DNA from: Xylophilus sp042867185
GTDB lineage: Bacteria > Pseudomonadota > Gammaproteobacteria > Burkholderiales > Burkholderiaceae_C
Assembly: GCA_042867185.1 (NCBI GenBank)
Contig: JBHZQV010000021.1
Location: 26,007 to 90,006 of the forward strand
DNA: 64,000 bases
Reading direction: 5' to 3'
The notes under the pieces: model-generated
Told to the model about the DNA's origin: nothing
The model's database searches: none
Seen by the model: the letters and a program-made list of their open reading frames with translations, nothing else
Translations under genes and position numbers: made by a program
Shown: one piece after another, positions 35,438 to 43,783 of the stretch
How the letters are laid out: each line of letters opens with the position of its first letter
Position numbering within the stretch: the first letter of the stretch is position 1

Positions 35438-36015
35438 GCGCCGTCTCCGCCCGCGGCATCCCGGGCGGCCGCCCGGCCGCGCCGCAGGAACAGGCCCATC
35501 GCCCGCAAGGCGATGCCGAGCGCGATCACCGGCAGCCAGACCGAGTACCACCACTGGGGCACCCCGATGCCGGGCGAGGTCTCGCCGAAGCGGTAGTCGT
35601 CCCACACCATGCGGGTGCTGAGGATCGCGATCGCGAAGAAGAGCAGCGCCACCATCAGCGCGCCGAACTGCGCCAGCCGCTTGCGCCGCGCCATCGAGCC
35701 GCCCTCGGCGAAATACTCGATGCGGATGTGCCGGTCGCGCGCTACCGCGGCCGAGCCGCCCACCAGCGACAGCACGATCATCAGGAACACCGAGAACTCC
35801 TCGGTCCAGGCGAAGGAGCTGTCGGTGAAGTAGCGCACCAGCACGTTGGCGAAGGTGATCAGCGCCAGCGCCGCCATCGCCAGCACCGTCAGCCAGTCCT
35901 CGATCGCCAGCGGCACGCGGGTGGGTTCGTCGGAGGCCGCGGAAGACACGGGGGAGGGCTCGGGCGCCGGGCGGGCGGCATCCAGCAGGGGGCTGGATTC
36001 GGGGGAGGGCGGCAT
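35434..36015 (-). CDS. dctQ: TRAP transporter small permease
   Basis: A 193-residue DctQ-type subunit with four membrane helices. The conserved 'ANVLVRYFTDSSFAWTEEFS' segment (about 57-76) identifies the family. About 35 N-terminal residues, rich in Pro/Ser, precede the first helix and may be unstructured or reflect too early a start; internal Met residues do not offer a better one. First gene of the TRAP operon, 201 bp downstream of the RpiR gene, which is on the same strand. Confidence 0.9.
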   Translation of the reverse strand: MPPSPESSPLLDAARPAPEPSPVSSAASDEPTRVPLAIEDWLTVLAMAALALITFANVLVRYFTDSSFAWTEEFSVFLMIVLSLVGGSAAVARDRHIRIEYFAEGGSMARRKRLAQFGALMVALLFFAIAILSTRMVWDDYRFGETSPGIGVPQWWYSVWLPVIALGIALRAMGLFLRRGRAAARDAAGGDGA

Positions 36016-36216
36016 GGTGCGACGGGCAGGAGCGGACAGCGAAGGGATATCGGGGCGCGGGAGACGGCGGATCGGCCGCCCGGGTCGCGGCTGCGGCCCG
36101 GATGCCGCGCGATGCTAGGGCGCCGCACGAGGCGCCGCATCGGGAGTTTCCGCAGCCTCGCCGGCCCGGCCGCCGAGGGTTTTCGTGGTAGTTCGGACGT
36201 CGCCGGGTCCGCTGCG
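36016..36216 (-). promoter_or_regulatory. Gap between the RpiR gene and the TRAP operon
   Basis: About 200 bp without a gene. It contains a GGCGCCG-type hairpin near 36118-36138. The dctQMP promoter should lie here, but I cannot pick out a -35/-10 pair. Confidence 0.3.
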
Positions 36217-37134
36217 CTAGAGCCGGCCCGTCCTGCGCGCCTGGCCCGGTTCGGCCAGCAGATGCGCTTCCACGTCCTGCCAGAGCCGGTCGCGGTGGGC
36301 CAGGGTTTCCGACACCGCCTCGTGCCGCAACTGCGCCACGGCCGACACCAGCGCGTTGCACAGGAAGAAGGCGGCGGTGTAGGAGTTGAACGGCGACGCG
36401 TTGGATGTGCGCACCAGCAGCCGGTGGTCGGACAGCGTGGCCAGCGGGGCGGTGGCGCTGTCGGTGATCGCCAGCACCCGGCCGCCTGCTGCGCGGAAGC
36501 GTTCGGCCACCTTCACCGGGCCGCTCGCGTAGCGGCGGATGCTGAAGGCCAGCAGCAGGTCGCCCGGCTGCACCCACAGCAGCTGGTCGGTGGCGGCCAC
36601 TGCGCCCACGCCCAGCTCCTGCACACCGGGCCGGCACATGTTGAGGTGCAGCGTCAGCCAGGCGGCCACCGGCGCGCTGTTGATCTGCGCCAGCACGAAG
36701 ACGCGGCCGGTGTCCTGCGCCAGCAGGGCGGCCATCCCCTCGAAGGCGGCCATGTCCAGCCCGTCGTGGGTGGCGGTGATGTTGTGCTGGTCGTGCAGCA
36801 GCGCGTCGTCCACGCACTGCTGCAGGCTGCGCCGGGTGCCGATGGTGACCGGCGCGCGCTGGCCGGCGGTTTGCAGCAGGGCGGTCATTTCGGCGCGTGC
36901 CTCGCGCTGGGCCTCGGCATAGCTGCCGTAGCCCAGCTTGGCGAAGAGCCGCACCACGGTCGAGGCGCTGGTGCCGGTGCGGGCCGCCAGGGCGGTCGCC
37001 GATTCGAGCAGCGCGTGGGGATAGTCCCGTTCCAGGGCGCCGGCCAGCGTGCGCTCGCTGGCGGTCAGCCCGGCGTCGGGATGGGCGAGGCGTACCGGCA
37101 GTAGGAGGGTGGCGTTTTGCAATGTTGATTTCAT
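36217..37134 (-). CDS. MurR/RpiR-family regulator
   Basis: A 305-residue regulator with an N-terminal RpiR helix-turn-helix (about 20-85; 'LTASERTLAGALERDYPHALLESATALAARTGTS' pattern and 'STVVRLFAKLGYGSYAEAQRE') and a C-terminal SIS domain (about 130-270) that binds phosphosugar-like ligands in many members. It is divergent from the M20 peptidase and Bug genes and upstream of the TRAP operon, so it probably controls one or both. An inverted repeat lies just upstream of its start. The ligand is unknown. Confidence 0.9.
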   Translation of the reverse strand: MKSTLQNATLLLPVRLAHPDAGLTASERTLAGALERDYPHALLESATALAARTGTSASTVVRLFAKLGYGSYAEAQREARAEMTALLQTAGQRAPVTIGTRRSLQQCVDDALLHDQHNITATHDGLDMAAFEGMAALLAQDTGRVFVLAQINSAPVAAWLTLHLNMCRPGVQELGVGAVAATDQLLWVQPGDLLLAFSIRRYASGPVKVAERFRAAGGRVLAITDSATAPLATLSDHRLLVRTSNASPFNSYTAAFFLCNALVSAVAQLRHEAVSETLAHRDRLWQDVEAHLLAEPGQARRTGRL

Positions 37135-37148
37135 ACCGTATTATTTGT

Positions 37149-37162
37149 GCAATTTGTATTGC
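37149..37162. promoter_or_regulatory. Inverted repeat between rpiR-type gene and M20 peptidase gene
   Basis: GCAAT-TTGT-ATTGC is a perfect 5-bp inverted repeat in the AT-rich 101-bp divergent region. A further GCAAT half site lies at 37119-37123 within the RpiR start. A plausible operator shared by both directions; not tested. Confidence 0.4.
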
Positions 37163-37235
37163 AAACCGTTCGCCTGCATGTGACACTTTGACAAACATTC
37201 ACCCATTGCCTCGGCGCCCCACCGGAAAGATTCCC

Positions 37236-38405
37236 ATGCAGGATACGCTCGACCCCACTGCCGTGCACATGCGCACCCTCATCCTCGAATGGTTGGCCGG
37301 CCAGGCCCAGGCCATGCAAGACCTGTTGCAGGAAGTGGTGGACATCGACAGCGGCAGCCGCGACGAGGCCGGTATCGCCGCCGTGGCCGGGGTGCTGCGC
37401 CGGCGGCTGGAACAGGCCGGCATAGCGGTCGAGCTGGTGCCCGTGTCCGGCTACGGGCTGCTGCTGCAGGCCCAAGTGCCCGGCCCGTCCGAGGGTGCTC
37501 CGATCCTGCTGATGGGCCATATGGACACCGTCTACCCGGGCGGTACCGCGGCGGTGCGGCCCTTCCGGGTGGAAGAGGGCCGGGCCTACGGCCCCGGCGT
37601 GGCCGACATGAAATCGGGCCTGGTGATGAACGTCTTCGTGGCCGAGGCCTTCGCCCGCCTGGGCGGCCACCGCGCGCCGCTGCGCCTTCTCTTCTCGTGC
37701 GACGAAGAGATCGGCTCGCCCGCCACCCGTGAGCAGATCATGGCAGCGGCGCAGGGCGTGCGCGCGGTGTTCAACGCCGAGCCGGCCCGCGTCACCGGCA
37801 ACCTGGTCACCAGCCGCAAGGGATCGATGGCGATCGAGTTCGAGGTGGAGGGCGTGGCCGCCCATGCCGGCGTCAACCATGCCGCGGGCGCCAGCGCCAT
37901 CGGCGCCCTGGCGCACAAGATCGTCGCATTGCATGCGCTGACCGACGCCGCCAGCGGCGTCACCACCAACGTCGGCGTGGTGGCCGGCGGCGTGGTGTCC
38001 AACATGGTGGCGCCGCTCGCCAAGGCCGAGCTCGACGTGCGCTATACCGCCGACACCGATCCCGACAAGCTGCTCGGCCGGGTCCGGGCCATCGTCGAGG
38101 CGCAGGACGTGCCGTGCACCCACGGCCGGATCACCGCCGTGCGCCGCACCCTGCCGATGAAGCCGACACCCGACGCCCTGCTGGCGCTCTACCAGCGCGG
38201 TGCCGAGTCGCTCGGCTTCGCGGTGCAGGGCGAATTCACCGGCGGCGCGGCCGACAGCGGCCTGACCGCCTCGGTGGGCGCGCCCACGCTGTGCGGCACC
38301 GGCCCGGTCGGCGGCCATGCCCACACCGAGCGCGAGTACTGCGAGCTGGCCACCTTCGTGCCGCGCGCCCAGGCGCTGGCGCTGGCCATCCTCGACCACC
38401 CCTGA
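37236..38405 (+). CDS. M20 family metallopeptidase, glutamate carboxypeptidase-like
   Basis: A 389-residue zinc peptidase of the CPG2/M20A type, which removes C-terminal glutamate from N-acyl or peptide conjugates such as folates. Zinc ligands are visible in 'LLMGHMDTVYP' (about 93), 'GVADMKSG' (about 118), 'CDEEIGS' with the catalytic Glu pair, and 'GGHAHTERE' near the C-terminus. The dimerisation insert contains 'HAGVNHAAGASAIGAL'. No signal peptide, so cytoplasmic. ATG 37236 follows a GGAAAGA ribosome-binding site. It is co-directional with a Bug binding protein 43 bp downstream. The true substrate is inferred only by family. Confidence 0.9.
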   Translation: MQDTLDPTAVHMRTLILEWLAGQAQAMQDLLQEVVDIDSGSRDEAGIAAVAGVLRRRLEQAGIAVELVPVSGYGLLLQAQVPGPSEGAPILLMGHMDTVYPGGTAAVRPFRVEEGRAYGPGVADMKSGLVMNVFVAEAFARLGGHRAPLRLLFSCDEEIGSPATREQIMAAAQGVRAVFNAEPARVTGNLVTSRKGSMAIEFEVEGVAAHAGVNHAAGASAIGALAHKIVALHALTDAASGVTTNVGVVAGGVVSNMVAPLAKAELDVRYTADTDPDKLLGRVRAIVEAQDVPCTHGRITAVRRTLPMKPTPDALLALYQRGAESLGFAVQGEFTGGAADSGLTASVGAPTLCGTGPVGGHAHTEREYCELATFVPRAQALALAILDHP

Positions 38406-38448
38406 TCCGTTTTCCGGTTCCCTCCACCCCCGACCCGCGAGAAGTCCC

Positions 38449-39453
38449 ATGCCATCGACGCAACACCGCCGCCGCCAGATCCTCCACGCCGGGCTCGGGC
38501 TCGGGCTGGGTATGACCGGCTTGGCACCGCGCGCGGCGCATGCCGCAGACAAATACCCGTCGCGCCCGATCACGCTGGTCGTGCCGTTCCCGCCGGGCGG
38601 ATCGGTGGACCTGATGGCGCGCCAGTACGCCGAGCCGATGTCGCGGATCCTGGGTGTGCCGTTCGTGGTGGACAACCGGCCCGGTGCCGGCGGCTCGGTC
38701 GCCTCGCTCGCCGTGGCGCGGGCCAAACCCGACGGCTACACGCTGGTGGTGTCGTCGCAGAGCAGCCACCTGGCCAATCCGCTGACCCAGCCCAAGGTGG
38801 GCTACGACCCGGTGAAGGACTTCGAGAGCATCGCGATCCTCGCCCGCCAGCCCAACGTGCTGGTGGTGCATGCGAGCCTGCCGATCCACACGGTCAAGGA
38901 GTTCGTCGACTACGCCAAGAAGAATCCCGGCAAGCTGAACTACGGCAGCGGCGGCGTCGGCAGCATGGGCCAGTTGAACGTCGAGATGTTCAAGGCCGTG
39001 ACCGGCCTCTACGCCACCCACATCCCGTACCGCGGCGGCACCCAGCTGATCACCGCGGTGCTGGCCGACGAGGTGCAGTTCATCCTCGACAACCTGCTCA
39101 TCATGCTGCCGCACATCCAGGCGGGCAAGGTGCGGGCGCTGGCCGTGGCGGCCGACGCCCGCGTGCCGCAGCTGCCCGACGTGCCGACGATGGCCGAGGT
39201 GGGCTACCCGCAGCTCAACCTCACCTCCTGGACCGGCCTGGCCGCCCCCGGCGGCACGCCCGACGCGATCGTGCAGACGCTCTACAAGACGGTTCGCCAG
39301 GTCGCGCTCACGCCGGCGATGGTGACCAACCTGAAGGAGCGCGGCGTGGTCGTGCCGGAAGAAATGTCGCCCGCCGCCTTCGAGCAGATGATGGCCGAGC
39401 GGATGGTGAAGTTCGGTGACGTGGTGCGCAAGGCCGGCATCACCGCCGAGTAA
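38449..39453 (+). CDS. Bug/TctC family tripartite tricarboxylate-binding protein
   Basis: A 334-residue periplasmic binding protein of the very large Bug family of Burkholderiales. The N-terminus 'RRRQILHAG' followed by a hydrophobic stretch to 'AAHAADKYPSRPITLVVPFPPGG' looks like a Tat-type signal peptide. Typical fold marks are 'VDNRPGAGGSVA', 'KPDGYTL', 'LNYGSGGVGSMGQLNVEMF', 'IPYRGGTQ' and 'DVPTMAEVGYP'. No TctA/TctB permease genes are adjacent, as is common for Bug proteins. It is probably expressed with the M20 peptidase and may bind a related carboxylate. Confidence 0.92.
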   Translation: MPSTQHRRRQILHAGLGLGLGMTGLAPRAAHAADKYPSRPITLVVPFPPGGSVDLMARQYAEPMSRILGVPFVVDNRPGAGGSVASLAVARAKPDGYTLVVSSQSSHLANPLTQPKVGYDPVKDFESIAILARQPNVLVVHASLPIHTVKEFVDYAKKNPGKLNYGSGGVGSMGQLNVEMFKAVTGLYATHIPYRGGTQLITAVLADEVQFILDNLLIMLPHIQAGKVRALAVAADARVPQLPDVPTMAEVGYPQLNLTSWTGLAAPGGTPDAIVQTLYKTVRQVALTPAMVTNLKERGVVVPEEMSPAAFEQMMAERMVKFGDVVRKAGITAE

Positions 39454-39500
39454 GGGCCGGCCTCGCGCGGGCGGCCGCCGCAATGGGACAATGCCGCCCC

Positions 39501-40547
39501 ATGACCGCAGCCGCCCCCGACACCCTCACCCTGATCCGCCCCGACGACTGGCACCTGCATGTGCGCGACGGCGCCGCCCTGCAGGCCGTCGTGCCCGCCA
39601 CCGCCCGCCAGATGGCGCGCGCGCTAATCATGCCCAACCTGCGCCCGCCGGTGACCACCGCGCAGCAGGCGGTCGACTACCGCGACCGCATCCGCGCCGC
39701 GGTGCCCGCCGGCACCGCCTTCGAGCCGCTGATGGCGCTCTACCTGACCGACCGGCTGCCACCCGGGGAAATCGCCCGCGCCAGGGCGGCCGGCGTGGTC
39801 GCCGTCAAGCTCTACCCCGCCGGCGCCACCACCAACAGCGACGCCGGCGTGACCGACATCCGCCTGGCCTATCCCACGCTGGAGGCGATGCAGCAGCACG
39901 GCCTGCTGCTGCTGATCCACGGCGAGGTGGCCGACGCGTCGATCGACGTGTTCGACCGCGAGGCCGCCTTCGTCGACCGGGTGCTGATCCCGCTGCGCCG
40001 CGATTTCCCCGAGCTGAAGATCGTCTTCGAGCACCTGACCACCAAAGAGGGCGCCGACTACGTGCGCGGGGCCGACCGCTTCGTCGCCGCCACCATCACG
40101 CCGCAGCACCTGCTCTACAACCGCAACGCGCTGTTCACCGGCGGCCTGCGTCCGCATTTCTACTGCCTGCCGATCCTCAAGCGCGAACTGCACCGCCAGG
40201 CGCTGGTCGAGGCCGCCACCAGCGGCAACCCCAAGTTCTTTTTGGGCACCGACAGCGCACCGCACGCCGCCCACCTCAAGGAGCACGCCAGCGGCTGCGC
40301 CGGCTGCTACAGCGCGCTCACCGCGCTGGAGCTGTACGCCGAGGCTTTCGACAACGCCCACGCCCTCGACAAGCTAGAAGGTTTCGCCAGCCTGCACGGC
40401 CCCGATTTCTACGGCCTGCCGCGCAACACCGACACGGTGATGCTGCGCCGCCAGACCTGGACCGTGCCCGAGACGGTGCCTTTTGGCGACGCGACGCTGA
40501 AGCCGCTGCGCGGCGGCGACACGCTGGCCTGGAAGCTGGTGGATTGA
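39501..40547 (+). CDS. pyrC: Dihydroorotase
   Basis: A 348-residue type-II dihydroorotase of pyrimidine synthesis (carbamoyl-aspartate to dihydroorotate). The metal-binding 'DDWHLHVRDG' (about 15-24), the carboxylated Lys in 'AVKLYPAGATT' (about 100), 'LLIHGEV', 'FEHLTT' and catalytic Asp in 'GTDSAPH' (about 250) are all intact. ATG 39501 agrees with known PyrC starts; the ATG at 39483 would add six residues. It stands downstream of the Bug gene by 47 bp and upstream of the lower-G+C NYN gene. Confidence 0.95.
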   Translation: MTAAAPDTLTLIRPDDWHLHVRDGAALQAVVPATARQMARALIMPNLRPPVTTAQQAVDYRDRIRAAVPAGTAFEPLMALYLTDRLPPGEIARARAAGVVAVKLYPAGATTNSDAGVTDIRLAYPTLEAMQQHGLLLLIHGEVADASIDVFDREAAFVDRVLIPLRRDFPELKIVFEHLTTKEGADYVRGADRFVAATITPQHLLYNRNALFTGGLRPHFYCLPILKRELHRQALVEAATSGNPKFFLGTDSAPHAAHLKEHASGCAGCYSALTALELYAEAFDNAHALDKLEGFASLHGPDFYGLPRNTDTVMLRRQTWTVPETVPFGDATLKPLRGGDTLAWKLVD

Positions 40548-40596
40548 GCGACTGACCGGAGCGGCACGGGCCGGCCTATTTTCAAGGAGCAGGACC

Positions 40597-41433
40597 GTGG
40601 TCGTTTTCTTGATCGACGCAGACAACCTGTGCATGCCGGGATGGATAGACGAAGCCTTCATCCATATGCAGCATGTAGAGGGGCATATCGCGGTAAAGCG
40701 CGCTTATGGCAGTGCCGAAAAGCTCAAGGGTGTCGCATCGGCATTGCGGGAGCATGCCGTCCGTCCCTTCGTCAATCTGGCATTGACGAAGAACACCACG
40801 GATGTGGCGTTGGCGGTGGATGCGATGGAGCTGTCCTGGCAGTCGCCGCGGCCCTCCGCATTCGTCATCGGATCGGGTGACGCGGATTTCGTGCCGCTCG
40901 TGGTTCGACTGCGTGAGCGGGGTTTTCGCGTGCTGTGTATTTCCGAGCGCGGAAAGATGGCTGCCGAAGCGCTGTCTGCTTATGACCAGGTCTTTCTGGT
41001 GGGCGGTGCAGGCAGCTCGGAGGCGTTTGAGCCGGGGCCTGCCGCTGCTGATGCGATCCTAGTGGCCAAGGCCGCCGCACCGAAGAAGGCCACCGTTGCG
41101 AAAAGCGCTGGCCCAGCACCCGCTGCAAAAAAAGCGGTCGCCAAAAAGGCTGCGGCGGTAAAGGCCCCTGCCAAAAAGGCTGCAACGGCAAAGAATGCAG
41201 GCGTCGATGCCATCAGCAATGTAGGTGTGCAGCACATTCTGGCGGCCGTGCCGTCATTGCGGAGCGGAGAGCCACACGCTCTGGGTGAAGTAGCCAAGTC
41301 ACTGCATGACGCCAAGCTGCTTGGTAAGAACACGGCGTCTACAAAACTGTTCAAAAAGTTTCCGCACCATTTCGAGCTGTCCCCCACCAAACAGCCCAAT
41401 AAGGTTCAGTACATCCTTCCTCCGGGAGCATGA
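40597..41433 (+). CDS. NYN-domain (LabA/PIN-like) protein with Lys/Ala linker and LOTUS-like C-terminus
   Basis: A 278-residue protein. The N-terminal NYN nuclease-like domain (about 1-145) has acidic residues in 'VVFLIDADN', 'TKNTTDVALAVDAM' and 'VIGSGDADFVPLVVRLRERG', as expected for metal-dependent RNA cleavage. A Lys/Ala-rich linker (about 160-200, repeated 'AAKKA') follows, then a small domain (about 205-275) resembling OST-HTH/LOTUS, an RNA-binding fold. A good ribosome-binding site AAGGAG precedes the GTG start. G+C is about 55-60%, well below its neighbours, indicating recent acquisition. Its stop overlaps the next gene's start as ATGA. The LOTUS call is tentative. Confidence 0.85.
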   Translation: MVVFLIDADNLCMPGWIDEAFIHMQHVEGHIAVKRAYGSAEKLKGVASALREHAVRPFVNLALTKNTTDVALAVDAMELSWQSPRPSAFVIGSGDADFVPLVVRLRERGFRVLCISERGKMAAEALSAYDQVFLVGGAGSSEAFEPGPAAADAILVAKAAAPKKATVAKSAGPAPAAKKAVAKKAAAVKAPAKKAATAKNAGVDAISNVGVQHILAAVPSLRSGEPHALGEVAKSLHDAKLLGKNTASTKLFKKFPHHFELSPTKQPNKVQYILPPGA

Positions 41434-42215
41434 ACCGCGCAAATGCAATGGCGCCGATTGTCGACTGGAGCGTGGCTTGGCTGCATCCTTTCGGTTCCTT
41501 TGAGGCGGGAGGGCTCTTGATACAGAGATCTGAACCGAGCATCGCTGATGCATTGAACGGCAGGGAGCTTTCCGGCATCCGGTTCGTGCCGCACAGGACT
41601 CTGACGCCAGGAATGCCCTATGAGCGTTTCATCGCCGAAACCGGCCAAGTTCCCACCCGCGACAACCTCCACGACTTCTTCAACGGCCTCGTCTGGCACC
41701 GCTACCCGCTGGCGAAGGCGCGGCTCAACCGGGTGCAGGCCGAGGCGATCGCCGCGGACGGCATCGGCGGCCGGCGCGGCCCGGTGCGCGACGCGGCCAC
41801 CGTGTTCGACGAGAACGGCGCGGTGTTCACCGGGCCCGACGTGCTGTGGCAGGCCCTGTCGGCACGCGACTGGCAGGCGCTGTTCGTCACCCACCGCGCG
41901 GCCTGGGCCGGGGCCCGGCTGGAACTCTTCGGCCATGCGCTGCTGGAAAAGCTCGTTTCGCCGCGAAAAGGCATCACCGCCCATGTCCTGCGCCGACCAA
42001 TAGCTACCGAAAAAATAGCAGAGGGTTCGGGCGGCAGCGCCGCCGACACCGACGCCTGGCTGGCCGGCCACCTCACCGCGGCGCGCCTCGCCGCCAAGCC
42101 CTTCGTGCCGTTGCCGGTACTCGGCGTGCCGGGCTGGTGGCCGGCCAACGAAGCCTCGGCGTTCTACGACGATCCGCGCGTGTTCCGTCCGGCCCGGGCG
42201 CCGGCCGATGGCTGA
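41430..42215 (+). CDS. DUF3025 domain protein
   Basis: A 261-residue protein of unknown function, recognisable by 'GQVPTRDNLHDFFNGLVWHRYP' split over about 72-93, 'KARLNRVQAEAIAADGIGG' and 'PFVPLPVLGVPGWWPANE' near the C-terminus. The first 70 codons share the lower G+C of the NYN gene upstream; from about 41645 the composition returns to the local 70%. Codons at 42003-42019 are a 17-bp half copy of the palindromic repeat, encoding part of a low-complexity insert ('IATEKIAEGSGGSAAD'). ATGA overlap with the NYN gene suggests co-translation. Function not known. Confidence 0.85.
   Translation: MNRANAMAPIVDWSVAWLHPFGSFEAGGLLIQRSEPSIADALNGRELSGIRFVPHRTLTPGMPYERFIAETGQVPTRDNLHDFFNGLVWHRYPLAKARLNRVQAEAIAADGIGGRRGPVRDAATVFDENGAVFTGPDVLWQALSARDWQALFVTHRAAWAGARLELFGHALLEKLVSPRKGITAHVLRRPIATEKIAEGSGGSAADTDAWLAGHLTAARLAAKPFVPLPVLGVPGWWPANEASAFYDDPRVFRPARAPADG
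42003..42019 (+). repeat. Half copy of the palindromic element inside the DUF3025 gene
   Basis: GCTAC-N7-ATAGC, 17 bp, the first-hairpin half of the 41-bp element with one arm change. It lies within coding sequence and keeps the reading frame. Confidence 0.5.
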
Positions 42216-42303
42216 ACTTTTGCTCCTATCATCGCTCCCATGCAAGTCCCTCGCAGGGCAGCACCAGAACCAGACAACACAGCGAATCTGCGACGTGGCA
42301 CGG

Positions 42304-42332
42304 CTTGAAGGGCGGCTCCGCTGCCTCCATCT
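42304..42332 (+). promoter_or_regulatory. Sigma-32-like promoter of htpX
   Basis: CTTGAA, 15 bases, CTCCATCT compares well with the heat-shock consensus CTTGAA and CCCCATNT (7 of 8 in the -10). A start near 42339 would leave a 33-base leader before htpX, a known heat-shock gene in other proteobacteria. The spacer is at the long end of the allowed range. Confidence 0.45.
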
Positions 42333-42371
42333 GCCGCGCAATGGACATGCAAGTCCACCCACGGAGAATCC

Positions 42372-43244
42372 ATGAAACGCATCGCCTTGTTCGTCCTCAC
42401 CAACCTCGCCGTCGTGGTGGTGCTGGGCATCGTCGCCAGCCTGCTGGGCGTCAACCGCTACCTCACGCCCAACGGGCTCAATCTCACCTCGCTGCTCGGC
42501 TTCGCGCTCGTCATGGGCTTCGGCGGCGCCATCATCTCGCTGCTGATCAGCAAGCCGGTCGCCAAGTGGAGCTCGGGTGTGCGGGTGATCAACCAGCCCG
42601 CCAACGCCGACGAGGCCTGGATCGTCGAGACGGTGCGCAAGTTCGCCGACAAGGCCGGCATCGGCATGCCCGAAGTCGGCATCTTCGAGGGCGATCCCAA
42701 CGCTTTCGCCACCGGCGCCTTCAAGAACAGCGCGCTGGTCGCCGTCTCCACCGGCCTGCTGCAGGGCATGACCCGCGAAGAGGTCGAGGCGGTGATCGGC
42801 CACGAGGTGGCCCACATCGCCAACGGCGACATGGTCACGATGACGCTGATCCAGGGCGTGATGAACACCTTCGTCGTGTTCCTGTCGCGGGTCATCGGCT
42901 ACGCGGTCGACAGCTTCCTCAACAAGAACAACGAGAACCGTTCGGGCCCCGGCATCGGCTACTGGGTGACGACCATCGTGCTCGACATCGTCCTGGGCTT
43001 CGCCGCCGCGATCGTGGTGGCCTGGTTCTCGCGCCAGCGCGAGTTCCGCGCCGATGCCGGCGCCGCCCAGCTGATGGGCCGCAAGCAGCCGATGGTCAAC
43101 GCCCTGGCCCGCCTGGGCGGCATGGTGCCCGGCGAGCTGCCCAAGAGCGTGCAGGCGATGGGCATCACCGGCGGCATCGGCAAGCTGTTCTCGACGCACC
43201 CGCCGATCGAGGAGCGTATCGCCGCCCTGCAGACCAACGGCTGA
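42372..43244 (+). CDS. htpX: Membrane zinc protease HtpX
   Basis: A 290-residue M48-family inner-membrane metalloprotease that degrades misfolded membrane proteins. Two N-terminal membrane helices (about 5-25, 35-55), zinc motif 'VIGHEVAHIANGD' (about 136-148) with catalytic Glu, two further helices, and the third zinc ligand Glu in 'REFRADAGAAQL' (about 219). 'STHPPIEERIAAL' closes the protein as usual. ACGGAGA lies before ATG 42372. A sigma-32-like promoter is seen upstream. Confidence 0.96.
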   Translation: MKRIALFVLTNLAVVVVLGIVASLLGVNRYLTPNGLNLTSLLGFALVMGFGGAIISLLISKPVAKWSSGVRVINQPANADEAWIVETVRKFADKAGIGMPEVGIFEGDPNAFATGAFKNSALVAVSTGLLQGMTREEVEAVIGHEVAHIANGDMVTMTLIQGVMNTFVVFLSRVIGYAVDSFLNKNNENRSGPGIGYWVTTIVLDIVLGFAAAIVVAWFSRQREFRADAGAAQLMGRKQPMVNALARLGGMVPGELPKSVQAMGITGGIGKLFSTHPPIEERIAALQTNG

Positions 43245-43272
43245 ACCCGCCGCCCGCCCGGGCGGCTCTCCC

Positions 43273-43308
43273 ACGGCGCCGCGCCCTCGCAAGAAGGCGC
43301 GGCGCCGT
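43273..43308. terminator. Hairpin after htpX
   Basis: ACGGCGCCGCGCC, 10-base loop, GGCGCGGCGCCGT: a 13-bp perfect stem 28 bp past the htpX stop, without a T run. Confidence 0.55.
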
Positions 43309-43411
43309 CGCATGGCGGGTGCGCCTTTACCGGCGCTTGACGTGGCGGCGTCAACATCGCGCCGTGCTCGCCGTTGAGGGCACTCCCCGGTACTTTCGAT
43401 GGAGCATTCGT

Positions 43412-43771
43412 ATGGCTGTCAGTCTCTTTTCACCCCGTGCCTGTCGCACGGCCGCGGCGGTCGCAGTCGCCGGCGCGGTCCTCGCCCTGAGCGGTTGCGT
43501 GGTCGCGCCGCCGCCGCGTGTCGTGGCCGCCGGCCCTGTCGTCTACGCGCCGGTGGCACCGCCGCCGCCGCCGGTCGAGGTCGTCACCGTGGCGCCGTCG
43601 CCGGTGCATGTGTGGGTCGGTGGCGGCTACTACTGGGAGGGCGGCCGCTATGCCTGGCGTCCGGGCCGGTGGGCCGCCCCGCCGCGGCCCGGCTACGTCT
43701 GGGTGCCGCACCGCTGGGAGGCCGGCCCTGGCGGCTGGCGGATGCACGAAGGGCACTGGGCCCTGCGCTGA
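43412..43771 (+). CDS. WXXGXW-repeat lipoprotein
   Basis: A 119-residue small lipoprotein. The signal ends in lipobox 'LALSGC' (Cys about 30), then a Pro/Val-rich segment and repeats of the WXXGXW type: 'YYWEGGRYAWRPGRW', 'YVWVPHRWEAGPGGW', 'HEGHW'. Members are usually annotated as YXWXGXW or BcpO-related lipoproteins of unknown role in Burkholderiales. ATG 43412 has GGAG about 10 bases upstream. Its stop is 12 bp from the convergent flavin reductase. Confidence 0.85.
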   Translation: MAVSLFSPRACRTAAAVAVAGAVLALSGCVVAPPPRVVAAGPVVYAPVAPPPPPVEVVTVAPSPVHVWVGGGYYWEGGRYAWRPGRWAAPPRPGYVWVPHRWEAGPGGWRMHEGHWALR

Positions 43772-43783
43772 ACTCCTGCGCCG

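Noticed and set aside
40597..41433. Functional link between the NYN (LabA-like) protein and the KaiC-like protein
   Set aside because: LabA acts in the cyanobacterial clock output, but here the genes are 22 kb apart, differ in base composition and NYN proteins are widespread; family resemblance alone does not support a link.
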